The translations under genes and the position numbers were made by a program. Shown in pieces: positions 40,569-49,338 of a stretch of DNA of 64,000 nt. This DNA comes from Solibacteraceae bacterium (GTDB lineage Bacteria > Acidobacteriota > Terriglobia > Bryobacterales > Bryobacteraceae): positions 24,410 to 88,409 of the forward strand of contig JAJPJX010000079.1 in assembly GCA_021324015.1 (NCBI GenBank), in the 5' to 3' direction. Below the pieces are notes generated by a model that was not told where the DNA came from, did no database searches, and saw only the letters and a program-made list of their open reading frames with translations. Every line of letters begins with the position of its first letter. Position 1 is the stretch's first letter.

Positions 40569-43559
40569 TTGAAGCTCGTTTCGAGCGTCATAGGCGTTGT
40601 CTTGTTCTCAATGCCGGTCCTGGGGCAGAGGGCATCAGTCCATGGCCAGGTGTTGGACGAGAGCGGGGCAGTCATTCCCGGCGCAATCGTTACGCTGAGC
40701 GGACCATCCGGGCCCGTGAAGACTACAAAGTCCGCCGGCGACGGTACCTATGTCTTCCGCGACTTGGCCCTTGACGAGTATACCGTCCGGGCGTCGGCTC
40801 CCGGGTTGATTCTCCGGCAGCCGGTCAGAGTTTCCGCCCGGCCGGGCTCGCCAGCAGTGAATTTGGTCCTGAACGTGGCTGCGGAAAAGCAGCAAGTAAG
40901 CGTTGAGGAAAGCGCCGGACCGGCCGTGAGCACCGACCCTTCAGCCAATGCGAGTGCGACGGTCCTGCGTGGATCGGATCTGGATGCTCTCTCAGACAAT
41001 CCTGACGATCTGGCTGCTGACCTGCAGGCTCTGGCTGGACCGTCTGCGGGACCGAATGGGGGCGCCATCTTTATCGACGGATTCAGTGGAGGAGAACTGC
41101 CCTCAAAGAACTCGATCCGGGAAATCCGGATCAATCAGAACCCTTTTTCTCCCGAGTACGACAAGCTTGGTTATGGGCGAATCGAGATCTTCACCAAGCC
41201 GGGGGCGAACAAATTCCACGCCGACCTGGGCTATAACTTCGCCACCGATAAATGGAACTCGAGGAATCCGTACGCGGCGGAGAAGGCCCCATTCCATCTG
41301 CACGAGTTTCGGGAGGCAGTGAGCGGGCCATTGAGCAAGCGCGCTTCGTTTTACCTGACGCTCACTCGCGAGTCGGTGGACAACGGAAACGCCGTAAACG
41401 CAGTCACAATCGATCCCCGGACCTTGGCTCCCCTGGCTTTCACCGGTACCCCTGTGGCGGAACTGCGGCGTACCGGGTTCAGCCCGCGCGTTGATTACCA
41501 ACTCAGCGCGAGGCACACACTGACGATGCGCTACTCCTATCTGCGCGACATTGTGCGGAACGCGGGTGTTGGGGGTTTCAACCTCGTCGAGCGCGGATAT
41601 CACAACGATGCCCGCAGCCAGACGATCCAGATTACGGACACCGCCGTGATCAGTGCCAGCGTCATCAACGAGACCCGTTTTCAGTATTTCCGCCCAACCA
41701 CGATCTCGCAGGCGAACACGCCGGGCTACGCGATTCAGGTATTGGAAGCATTTAACGGCGGCGGCAATCCGCTGGGGTATTCCGCAGACACCCAGAACAA
41801 CTACGAACTCCAGAACTACACGTCGATCATTCATGGGAACCACATATGGAGATTCGGAGTCCGCCTCCGAGGCGCCACGGAAACCAGCATGTCGCCGCAG
41901 AATTATAACGGAACGTTTACGTTCAGCGGGGGGTTGGCGCCGCAATTGGATGCCAACAATCAGCCGGTCATCGATCATTCCGGGCAGCCGCTGCTTGTGA
42001 GTATCAGCTCGATTGAGAGTTACAGCCGTACGCTGCTCTTTCAGGAACAGGGTCTGCCGGCCACCCGGATCCGCGAACTCGGGGGCGGTGCCTCCCAATT
42101 CAGCATCAGCACGGGGAATCCATTGATCGCCGCCGGACAGTTCGACGCCGGCGCGTTCGTCGGCGACGACTGGAAGGTGCGCCGAAATGTCACACTCAGC
42201 CTCGGTTTGCGTTATGAGACGCAGAATAACATTCATGACTGGCGGGATTTCGCGCCGCGTATCGGACTGGCGTGGGCGCCCGGAGTGGCGGGAAATGCCC
42301 GGGCGAAGAGCGTAATTCGGGCCGGATTCGGCATGTTTTACGACCGCTTCGCCCTGGGCAATGTTCTCACCGCGGAGCGCTATAACGGCGCAGTCCAGCA
42401 GCAGTACATCATCGCAACCCCGGACTTCTACCCGACCGTGCCGCCGGTTGCATCGCTACCGGGCCCCTTGCCATCCAGTACGATTTACCAGATCAGTTCC
42501 CGCCTGCGCGCTCCTTACCTGATGCAGTCCGCCGTTGGGTTTGAGCGGCAGTTGCCGTTCAACACGACCGTGGCGATCACGTTTGCGAACTCGCACGGAC
42601 TGCACATGCTGCGATCGGAGGATATCAATGCCCCTCTCCCGGGGACGTATCCGTCGCAGACTTCGGACAGAGCGGTGTTCCCGCTCGGCCGGCCAGGGCT
42701 GGTGGTCCTCATGGAATCCGCGGGGTTGTACAACCAGAACCAGTTCATCTTGAATGTCAATTCCAGAGTGAACCGCGATATCTCGCTCACGGGGTCTTAC
42801 ATTTACAACAAAGCCATGAGCAATACGGACGGGATCGGCACGTTTCCGGCGAATCCCTACAGTATGGACGGAGAATACGGCCCCGCCGCGACGGACATAC
42901 GGCATCGCGTCACGCTTGGCGGCACGGTTACAGTCAAGTGGGGCATCCGCTTCAACCCTCTGTTTATCGTGAATTCCGGTGCGCCGTTCAACATCACCAC
43001 TGGCAGCGATCTTTACGGAGATACGCTTTTCAATGAACGGCCTGGCATCGCAACCGATCCAAGCAAGCCGGGAGTGGTGGCGACCAGGTACGGCCTGCTA
43101 GATCCCAGCCCGGCGCCCGGAGAGGAATTACTCCCTCGCAATTTCGGGCGTGGGCCGGGCCAGATCATGCTGAATATGCGGGTCGGTCGGACGTTTGCGT
43201 TCGGAGCGGCTAAGGAAGGAGCTGCGCCTTCGCTTGGGGGTGCGCCGGCCAGTGCCGATGGCGCCGGCACTGGCGGCCCGCCAGGTGGCGGACCCGGCAC
43301 CCGGGATGGAGGACAGTCGGGCCCCTTTTCCGCGGTGGGCGGTCAACGCGGTCCATCATCGTCCAACCATCGCTATACCCTGACCGCTTCGATGCAGATC
43401 CGCAATCTGATGAATCACAACAATCCGGGACCGATCATAGGCAACATGACATCGCCGCTGTTTGGGCTGGCCAATCAACCCGCAGGCGTGGGGAGCGGGA
43501 TCTTCTCGGAGAGCGCGAACAACCGGCGCCTCGAACTGCAAATCAGGTTTACTTTTTGA
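40569..43559 (+). CDS. Oar-like TonB-dependent outer-membrane receptor
   Basis: About 996 residues. A signal peptide (SSVIGVVLFSMPVLGQ) leads into a carboxypeptidase-regulatory-like domain (VHGQVLDESGAVIPGAIVTL), a reduced plug, and a long beta-barrel ending in RRLELQIRFTF, with the terminal Phe needed for barrel insertion. Acidobacteria carry many such receptors, thought to import glycans or peptides. TTG 40566 and TTG 40569 are both in frame; AAGGAG at 40556-40561 gives the better seven-base spacer to 40569. Near residue 885 a Gly/Pro/Ala-rich block of some 45 residues interrupts the barrel. No partner SusD-like gene is present. Confidence 0.85.
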   Translation: MKLVSSVIGVVLFSMPVLGQRASVHGQVLDESGAVIPGAIVTLSGPSGPVKTTKSAGDGTYVFRDLALDEYTVRASAPGLILRQPVRVSARPGSPAVNLVLNVAAEKQQVSVEESAGPAVSTDPSANASATVLRGSDLDALSDNPDDLAADLQALAGPSAGPNGGAIFIDGFSGGELPSKNSIREIRINQNPFSPEYDKLGYGRIEIFTKPGANKFHADLGYNFATDKWNSRNPYAAEKAPFHLHEFREAVSGPLSKRASFYLTLTRESVDNGNAVNAVTIDPRTLAPLAFTGTPVAELRRTGFSPRVDYQLSARHTLTMRYSYLRDIVRNAGVGGFNLVERGYHNDARSQTIQITDTAVISASVINETRFQYFRPTTISQANTPGYAIQVLEAFNGGGNPLGYSADTQNNYELQNYTSIIHGNHIWRFGVRLRGATETSMSPQNYNGTFTFSGGLAPQLDANNQPVIDHSGQPLLVSISSIESYSRTLLFQEQGLPATRIRELGGGASQFSISTGNPLIAAGQFDAGAFVGDDWKVRRNVTLSLGLRYETQNNIHDWRDFAPRIGLAWAPGVAGNARAKSVIRAGFGMFYDRFALGNVLTAERYNGAVQQQYIIATPDFYPTVPPVASLPGPLPSSTIYQISSRLRAPYLMQSAVGFERQLPFNTTVAITFANSHGLHMLRSEDINAPLPGTYPSQTSDRAVFPLGRPGLVVLMESAGLYNQNQFILNVNSRVNRDISLTGSYIYNKAMSNTDGIGTFPANPYSMDGEYGPAATDIRHRVTLGGTVTVKWGIRFNPLFIVNSGAPFNITTGSDLYGDTLFNERPGIATDPSKPGVVATRYGLLDPSPAPGEELLPRNFGRGPGQIMLNMRVGRTFAFGAAKEGAAPSLGGAPASADGAGTGGPPGGGPGTRDGGQSGPFSAVGGQRGPSSSNHRYTLTASMQIRNLMNHNNPGPIIGNMTSPLFGLANQPAGVGSGIFSESANNRRLELQIRFTF

Positions 43560-43681
43560 CCGATGCCGTTATAGTCGTTGGCGTCGGCGGCCCTGCGTTT
43601 GGCGAGTGATGCGCACACCCGGTACGGGAAGTCGAATCTATTTCCGATAACAGATATTATGTAAACTTCTGGAGCGGGTCG

Positions 43682-43717
43682 AAAAGAGGGGCCCGTTCCC
43701 CCGGAGGAAACGGGCCC
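43682..43717 (-). terminator. Intrinsic terminator of the FecR-domain gene
   Basis: GGGCCCGTT (43689-43697) and AACGGGCCC (43709-43717) form a nine-pair stem. On the minus strand the stem is followed by CTCTTTTC. It lies 22 bases past the stop at 43739. Confidence 0.7.
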
Positions 43718-43738
43718 AAGGGAAGAAACTCGAAATCT

Positions 43739-45874
43739 TCAGCGGCTCCGGCCGCCGCCGCCGCGGGACGCGCCGCCCCCACCACCGCCCCGGTAGGAAC
43801 CGCCTCCGCCGCCCCCGCTCTGACGGGAGAACCCCCCGCCTCCGCTGGGACGGGAGAATTCGCCGCCGCCGCGAGAGAACCCGCTGCCGTTGTTGCGAGG
43901 AGCCTCCCGGCCTGCACTGCGCGGCGCGTTGTAGCCGCCGGAGCGCTCACGCACCACTGGCGGCGCAATCTCCAGCCGCTGTTGCCTGCGCGGGCTGTAG
44001 GAGGGCGCCGGTGACTCGGTGCGAAACTGCTGTGTTTCTGCCTGACCGCGACCGCCCCAGGAAGGCCCTGGCGCGCCCTGGACGCCGCCTCCGCTCCGGG
44101 GCATGGCCACCCCCGGCTGTCCGGGCGACGGTTCGCCAAAGCGGTGCCAGCCATTCCACCCGCGATCCACGGGGGCTGCCGGCGCCTGCCTGCCTGCCTG
44201 CGCAGGGGGAGCTCCTGGATCACTCAGGCGATGCCAGCCGTTGCCGCCCGCGCTGCGGTCCAGCGGCGCCGCCGTGCCGGCGCTACCACCCCAGCGCCGC
44301 CAGCCGCCCGCCTCGCTGTTCCCCGCCGCGGCGCCAGGCCGCATGGCGTTGGGCGCGACATTCGGAGTCTGCCCTCCCGGTCTGCTCTCGCGTACCGCCG
44401 CATTCCGGGCCACCTGCTCCATGGCGCGCTGCTGCTGCGCGAACGGCACCCGCTCCACCTGCGCCGGCTGATTGTGGCTGAAGAAGCGCTGCTGGCCGCC
44501 CATGCTGGGCGGAATGCGGCCTACCTGCCGGTCCGAGAAACGCAGCGAGTTGTTGCCCGGCGCCACCGGCAGCATGCCGCGCACCAGGCCGGCCTGCCCG
44601 AGTTGATTGCCCGAAACCCGCATCAGATTGTGGCTGCCAAAACGGCCGGCTGCGAAATCGTTCGCGTTCATCGCCGTCACCCCGTTCATCACCCGTGCGT
44701 TCCGGTAGACGTTGGTGATATTGACGTTGGTGATGTTCACGTTGGTCACGTTCATCCCGCGGTAGCCGCCGTAGTAGCGATGCCCCCACCAGGGGAAGAA
44801 GTGCTCGCGCGGCGCCAGCGGCACCCAGCCGATGTTGCCGAATCCGAACCCCACGCCGATATTCACACCGCCGTAGCCGCCGAAGCCGAAGAAGGCCACG
44901 AGAGCCGGCGACCAGAAGGCGCGCTGGTAAACCGGCCCCGGATACCAGCACCATCCGTAGGGGCCGCTCCAGAACCAGCGCCCGTAGTGATACGGCGCCC
45001 AACCCCAGGGGTCATAACTCACCCAGGTCCATCCGTACCAGTCCATCCACACCCAGCGGCCATTGCGATACGGAGCCCAGCTCGCGGCTACGCGCGGAGA
45101 CCACACATAGCCGTAATCCGGAGCGTATACCCACTGCCCGTAAGGATCCAGGTCCTGGGCGCCATACACGTCCGGGCTCACGTACCGGGAGCTGGCTGAG
45201 CGCTCCAGCGTCCGGTCCCGATTCTCGTTCCAGCGATCCCACTCGTCCGGCGCCATGGCCGCGTTGAGCTGAAACTCCGCGCCGTCCGGCCCGTTGCGCG
45301 CCAGCATCGTCTGCCCCGCACGCAACCGCTCCACGCCCCGCGGCGTATAGATTTCGGCATCCCCGGCGCGCGCCGTAATCGCCGCCTGCCCGTCCGGCAG
45401 CACCGTCACGCGATACACGCCGCGCTGCGCCGGGCGCACCGAGACCACCGGCGTGGCGATCTCGATCTGCGCCTGCGTGTCCCGCAGCACCCGGAACGTC
45501 ACCGTGCCCCGCGCCAACTGCACCTGGTAGCGCCCGTATTGCAGGTCGCTCAGGCGCACTTCAGAATCCCCAGCCAGCCGCAAAAAATTGCCGGCGTCAA
45601 ACTGTATTTCTCCGCGTCCCCCGGGTCCCGTGGCCACCGTGTCCTGCGCCATCAGGGGCGCGTTCACGGCGCCGGCCACCCACTCTCCCGCGTCTCCCCG
45701 GCGAACCGACAGATCTCCGTTAATCAGGCTGATGCGCGCCACGCCATGTTCCTGGGTACCTTCCGGGTAATCCTCCGGAGCTGGCGCCGCCTGCCCGAAC
45801 ACTGCCGGGCCGGTAGCCAGCCACATGGCCGCCGCCAGGAGCATCTGATTCCAACTGCCAGCCGGGCGTCTCAT
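43739..45874 (-). CDS. FecR-domain protein with DUF6600-like Tyr/Trp-rich region and Gly-rich tail
   Basis: 711 residues from ATG 45874, which has GGAGG five bases upstream; the frame is open further but without a ribosome site. Order: signal peptide (MLLAAAMWLATGPAVFGQ), a FecR-type domain (VRRGDAGEWVAGAV, then GDSEVRLSDLQYGRYQVQLA), a Trp/Tyr-rich part with repeated motifs (PYGQWVYAPDYGYVWSPRVA, GWAPYHYGRWFWSGPYGWCW), an Asn/Val/Thr repeat (MNVTNVNITNVNITNVYRN), then about 300 residues rich in Gly, Arg, Ser and Pro ending in RGGGGRSR. It is exported and likely envelope-associated. FecR domains usually relay signals to ECF sigma factors, but none is adjacent. Confidence 0.75.
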   Translation of the reverse strand: MRRPAGSWNQMLLAAAMWLATGPAVFGQAAPAPEDYPEGTQEHGVARISLINGDLSVRRGDAGEWVAGAVNAPLMAQDTVATGPGGRGEIQFDAGNFLRLAGDSEVRLSDLQYGRYQVQLARGTVTFRVLRDTQAQIEIATPVVSVRPAQRGVYRVTVLPDGQAAITARAGDAEIYTPRGVERLRAGQTMLARNGPDGAEFQLNAAMAPDEWDRWNENRDRTLERSASSRYVSPDVYGAQDLDPYGQWVYAPDYGYVWSPRVAASWAPYRNGRWVWMDWYGWTWVSYDPWGWAPYHYGRWFWSGPYGWCWYPGPVYQRAFWSPALVAFFGFGGYGGVNIGVGFGFGNIGWVPLAPREHFFPWWGHRYYGGYRGMNVTNVNITNVNITNVYRNARVMNGVTAMNANDFAAGRFGSHNLMRVSGNQLGQAGLVRGMLPVAPGNNSLRFSDRQVGRIPPSMGGQQRFFSHNQPAQVERVPFAQQQRAMEQVARNAAVRESRPGGQTPNVAPNAMRPGAAAGNSEAGGWRRWGGSAGTAAPLDRSAGGNGWHRLSDPGAPPAQAGRQAPAAPVDRGWNGWHRFGEPSPGQPGVAMPRSGGGVQGAPGPSWGGRGQAETQQFRTESPAPSYSPRRQQRLEIAPPVVRERSGGYNAPRSAGREAPRNNGSGFSRGGGEFSRPSGGGGFSRQSGGGGGGSYRGGGGGGASRGGGGRSR

Positions 45875-45930
45875 GGCATCCTCCGCATACCTGCATCTCC
45901 TTTCTGGCAATTCCCGGTCCAAACAGCAAG

Positions 45931-48270
45931 ATGCCGCGCTCCAAGCACTTGGGCTATGATGGCCAACGCATGCCAGTGGCCGAAAACCACCACCCTGATT
46001 GGAAACAAGCAATCCGGCCCCGCTTGCGCCGCCTGGCTGCCCCAGCGGCTTTGTGGGTGATTGTGGTGGGTTTCTACTGGAAGATCACGCTCACCCGCCA
46101 GTATTCCTGGTTGGACTCGCCGGACCTGGCCTACCAGGTCCTACCCTGGTTCCAGTTTCAGGCGCTGGAATGGCACCACGGCCACTTCCCTTTGTGGGAC
46201 CCCCATGAATGGGGCGGGCAGCCGCTCCTCGGCCAGGCGCAACCCGGCGCCGCCTACCCCCTCAACTGGCTCCTCTTTCTTCTGCCGCTCTCTCATGGCC
46301 GCATCCGCATCGGCTTTCTCCACTGGTATTACGTGCTGATGCACTATCTGGGAGCCCTCTTCGCCTACGCGCTGTGCCGCGACCTGAAGCGCAGCCGGCC
46401 GGCTTCCTTGCTGGCTGGAGCGGCGTTCGCTTGCGCCGGCTGGATGGGCACCGTCGAATGGCCGCAGATGTTCAACGGCGCCGTCTGGGCGCCGCTGGTG
46501 TTCCTGTTTCTGCTGCGCGCCGCGCGCAATGAGCGCCCCAGGCGCAACGCCGCGCTGGCGGGCGCCTTTCTCGGCGTTTCGCTGCTCAGCGGACACCACC
46601 AAGTGCCCACCTTTCTGGCCCTGGCCTGCGGTGGCATCTTCCTCTTCCTGCTCTTCCGCGGCGCGCGCTGGCATCCGCAATGGCTCGCGCCCTTGGCGGC
46701 CTTCGCCCTGCTTTGCTTTCTGGTTGGCGGGCTGCAAACCCTACCCGCCTATGCCTACGCGCAGGCCGCCGTGCGCTGGGTCGGGGGCCCGCACCCGGTC
46801 GGCTGGGGGGAGTCTGTACCCTACCTGGTGCATGCCGATTTCGGCACGCACCCGCTCTCCGTGCTGGGCATCGTGATTCCGGGCATCTACCTCAGCACGA
46901 ACCCCTTCCTCGGGCTGACGCTGCTCACGCTGGCGCTGTTGGCCCTTACCGCCGGCTGGTCCGACGCGGCCGTGCGCCTGCTGGCCGCCGTGGCGGCCGG
47001 CGGCTTGTTGTTTTCCCTGGGGCGCTACTCCCTGCTCCACGGCCTGCTGTATGCCCTCGTCCCCATGGTCGAAAAAGCGCGCAACCCGGCCATGGCAATC
47101 TTCATCTTTCACTTTTCAATTATAATCTTAAGCTCCTATGGAATAGATACTTATATGGATTCATCAGAAGCAGGGGTACGCCTCGCTAAGCGCCTGCTCG
47201 TGGCCCTCTCGGCGATGGCCGGGCTGGCGGTGTTTGTTCTGGCTCTGGCCGTTCCCAGCCTTCCCCAGGGCGCCCCCACCGACGCGCGCGACCGCGCAGC
47301 CTTTGCCGCCCTGATGGCTCTGGCTCTGGCGGCTCTGTTCTCCGCAGCGCGCCGCCGCGCCCTCTCTCCGCGCGCGGCCTGCGTACTGCTCTTCTTCTTG
47401 ATGCTGTCCGAAGCCGCCGTGGGCGGCAGCGTGTTCACGTGGCACCACCGGGAACAGCCCGATTTCCTTCTCACCCAGTTACAGCAGGATGCCGATATCC
47501 TCCAGTTCCTGCGCAACGATCGGGATTTCCCGCGCGTGGAGGTGGACTCCGGCGCCATTCCTTACAATTGGGGCGACTGGCAGGACATGGACGCCTTCGA
47601 TACTTACCTGGCGTCGCTCACCACCAACCTGGAGCGCGTGCAGGGCGAGCCGCACGCCCGCATGCTTTACGGTGCGAAATATGTCCTGAGCCGGGCGCCC
47701 ACCCGCCCGGGTCAGGTACAGGTGTTCGAAGGAGAGAGCGGCGTCAAGGTCTTCGCCAATCCCGAAGCGTTCCCGCGCACGTGGGTGGTGCATGAGGCGG
47801 CTTCCATCCCGAAGGAGTCGGAGATCCAGGCCGCCCTGCAGCGTCCCTTGGCCGACCTCCGCCGCCAGGTGATTCTCGTGGGAACCCCGCCGCCCCTGAG
47901 TCCGTGCTCCCTGCCCGACCAGACGCGCTTGGTGCGCCATGAGTCCAACCGTGTGACCATCGAGGCGGATCTGGGATGCGGTGGCATGGTCATCCTGGGC
48001 GACACCTGGGATTCCGGCTGGCAAGCCACGGTGGACGGGCAGCCCGCCGCGCTGTGGCCCGCCTATACCTTCCTGCGCGGGGTTGTAGCCGGGCCCGGCC
48101 ACCACCGCATCGAGATGCGTTACCGCCCGCGGAGCGTTGTGTGGGGCGCACTGCTCACCGCGCTGGGTCTGGCTGCGGCGTGCTGGCTGGGATTTCGCCG
48201 GCCCGAGCCAGAGGCTCCAGCGGCAGGCCCAGCGCGCGCCACGCCTCCAGCCCGCCCTGGAGCGGCCTGA
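45931..48270 (+). CDS. YfhO-like polytopic membrane protein
   Basis: 779 residues with about 13 helices followed by a soluble C-terminal part and a last helix (VVWGALLTALGLAAACWLGF). The loop after TM1 (SPDLAYQVLPWFQFQALEWH, then FPLWDPHEWGGQPLLGQAQP) fits YfhO and the GT-C glycosyltransferase superfamily; YfhO moves sugars onto lipoteichoic acid in Gram-positives. In this group it may decorate a lipid or surface glycan. ATG 45970 is an alternative start, ten bases after TATGAT. The final 25 residues are Pro/Ala-rich and lie opposite the rhodanese end of the next gene, so they are probably run-on. An AT-rich stretch occurs at 47108-47170. Confidence 0.78.
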   Translation: MPRSKHLGYDGQRMPVAENHHPDWKQAIRPRLRRLAAPAALWVIVVGFYWKITLTRQYSWLDSPDLAYQVLPWFQFQALEWHHGHFPLWDPHEWGGQPLLGQAQPGAAYPLNWLLFLLPLSHGRIRIGFLHWYYVLMHYLGALFAYALCRDLKRSRPASLLAGAAFACAGWMGTVEWPQMFNGAVWAPLVFLFLLRAARNERPRRNAALAGAFLGVSLLSGHHQVPTFLALACGGIFLFLLFRGARWHPQWLAPLAAFALLCFLVGGLQTLPAYAYAQAAVRWVGGPHPVGWGESVPYLVHADFGTHPLSVLGIVIPGIYLSTNPFLGLTLLTLALLALTAGWSDAAVRLLAAVAAGGLLFSLGRYSLLHGLLYALVPMVEKARNPAMAIFIFHFSIIILSSYGIDTYMDSSEAGVRLAKRLLVALSAMAGLAVFVLALAVPSLPQGAPTDARDRAAFAALMALALAALFSAARRRALSPRAACVLLFFLMLSEAAVGGSVFTWHHREQPDFLLTQLQQDADILQFLRNDRDFPRVEVDSGAIPYNWGDWQDMDAFDTYLASLTTNLERVQGEPHARMLYGAKYVLSRAPTRPGQVQVFEGESGVKVFANPEAFPRTWVVHEAASIPKESEIQAALQRPLADLRRQVILVGTPPPLSPCSLPDQTRLVRHESNRVTIEADLGCGGMVILGDTWDSGWQATVDGQPAALWPAYTFLRGVVAGPGHHRIEMRYRPRSVVWGALLTALGLAAACWLGFRRPEPEAPAAGPARATPPARPGAA

Positions 48271-49138
48271 CCCGCGCGATTCCCCGCTGTCTCAACAGGA
48301 GCGCCACACGGGCGCTCGAGGCCTCGTTGGGTCAAGTGCAGTAGAGCACCACTTCCTGGCCGCGCGGAATTTCCCCGTGACGCGCCTCCAGCTCCGCCGG
48401 CAGAATATGCAGCGCCCCGGGCAGCCGCACGCCATCCGGGTCCTCGCGGTCCACACCCCGCAGATCCACGATGGTCAACGGCTCGCCGGCGTTCAGTTTG
48501 GCCAGCAACTCCTGCGGCGTGATCCGCTCGACGGCCAGCCGCCGCAGAATGCGCCGCCGCTGCGAGTACTTCCAAAAGAGATACACGGCCAGCAGTGAAG
48601 CCACCATGGCGCCCAGCCACTGCCCCATGCCCCAGGCCAGCGCGGCCGCCCGCTCCAGTTGCTCGTGAAAGAAGTAGCCCGCGGCCAGGTAGGCGGCCCC
48701 CCAGGCCAGTGCGCCGACGGAGTCCGCGGCGGCGAACTTCCAGAGCGGCATACGCACCATACCGGCCATGGGCGGTGCCACCGTGCTCAGCCCGGGAACG
48801 AATTTGGCAAACACCAGAGCCCAGGCATCGTGCCGCACCACGGTGTCTTCGGTGCGCCGCACGCAAGAGTCCGGCTCGAGCGAAATGCGGCACAGCAACC
48901 GCAAAATACTGCGCCCGCGCAGCCTCCCCAGGTAATACCACGCGCTGTCGCCCGCCAGGCACGCGACCCAGCACCAGAACAGCGCCGCGCTCAGCGAGAA
49001 ACGCCCCAGTCCCGCCAGCGCGCCCGCAGCCAGCAGGAAGGGCGGCGCCGGCAGCGGCAATCCCACCTGTTCCGCAAGAACGGCGGCGAACAACACCGCG
49101 TGGCCGTGGCGCAAAACGAATGCCAGAACCTGGTGCAT
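48155..49138 (-). CDS. DedA-family membrane protein fused to rhodanese, with in-frame TGA (selenocysteine candidate)
   Basis: From ATG 49138 the DedA part spans residues 1-190 with the family motif ALVFAKFVPGLSTVAPPMAG and several helices. A rhodanese domain follows (ITPQELLAKLNAGEPLTIVD, then LRGVDREDPDGVRLPGALHI). Its active loop reads VVLYC-T, then TGA at 48334-48332, codon 269, then PNEASSARVALLLRQRGIAR and VRPLQGGLEAWRALGLPLEP, to a second TGA at 48157-48155. Homologues are expected to have Cys at the TGA (YCxCPNE). A perfect stem starts 14 bases after the TGA (separate entry). Either Sec is inserted, giving 327 residues, or the domain is truncated by a nonsense mutation. The 3' end overlaps the YfhO gene by 116 bases. 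Confidence 0.72.
48299..48317 (-). promoter_or_regulatory. bSECIS-like hairpin just downstream of the in-frame TGA
   Basis: On the minus strand GAGCGCC (48317-48311) pairs perfectly with GGCGCTC (48305-48299) around the loop CGTGT. The stem starts 14 bases after the TGA and the loop lies 22-26 bases after it. Bacterial SECIS elements need a short stem with a small apical loop carrying a G, often followed by U, about 16-37 bases from the UGA; this fits. Confidence 0.55.
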
Positions 49139-49242
49139 GGCTTTATGGTTTATGATGCAACTGGTGAGGCCCGCGAAGCGGGGGAAAGAGGGTGGCGGGG
49201 TATGCGTGTCTGGTCATCTACCTTAATATTCGTTTACAAGTC

Positions 49243-49271
49243 TTTACACTTCACGGCCCGAATGGTATATT
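49243..49271 (+). promoter_or_regulatory. Sigma-70-type promoter for asnB
   Basis: TTTACA at 49243-49248 and TATATT at 49266-49271 are 17 bases apart. The asnB ATG follows 67 bases later, leaving an untranslated leader. Confidence 0.6.
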
Positions 49272-49338
49272 TAGCACAAATCGATCGGTAAGAAGGGTGA
49301 GTGGTTCCCTTGGTAAAGGAGCGGGGATATAACGTGGA

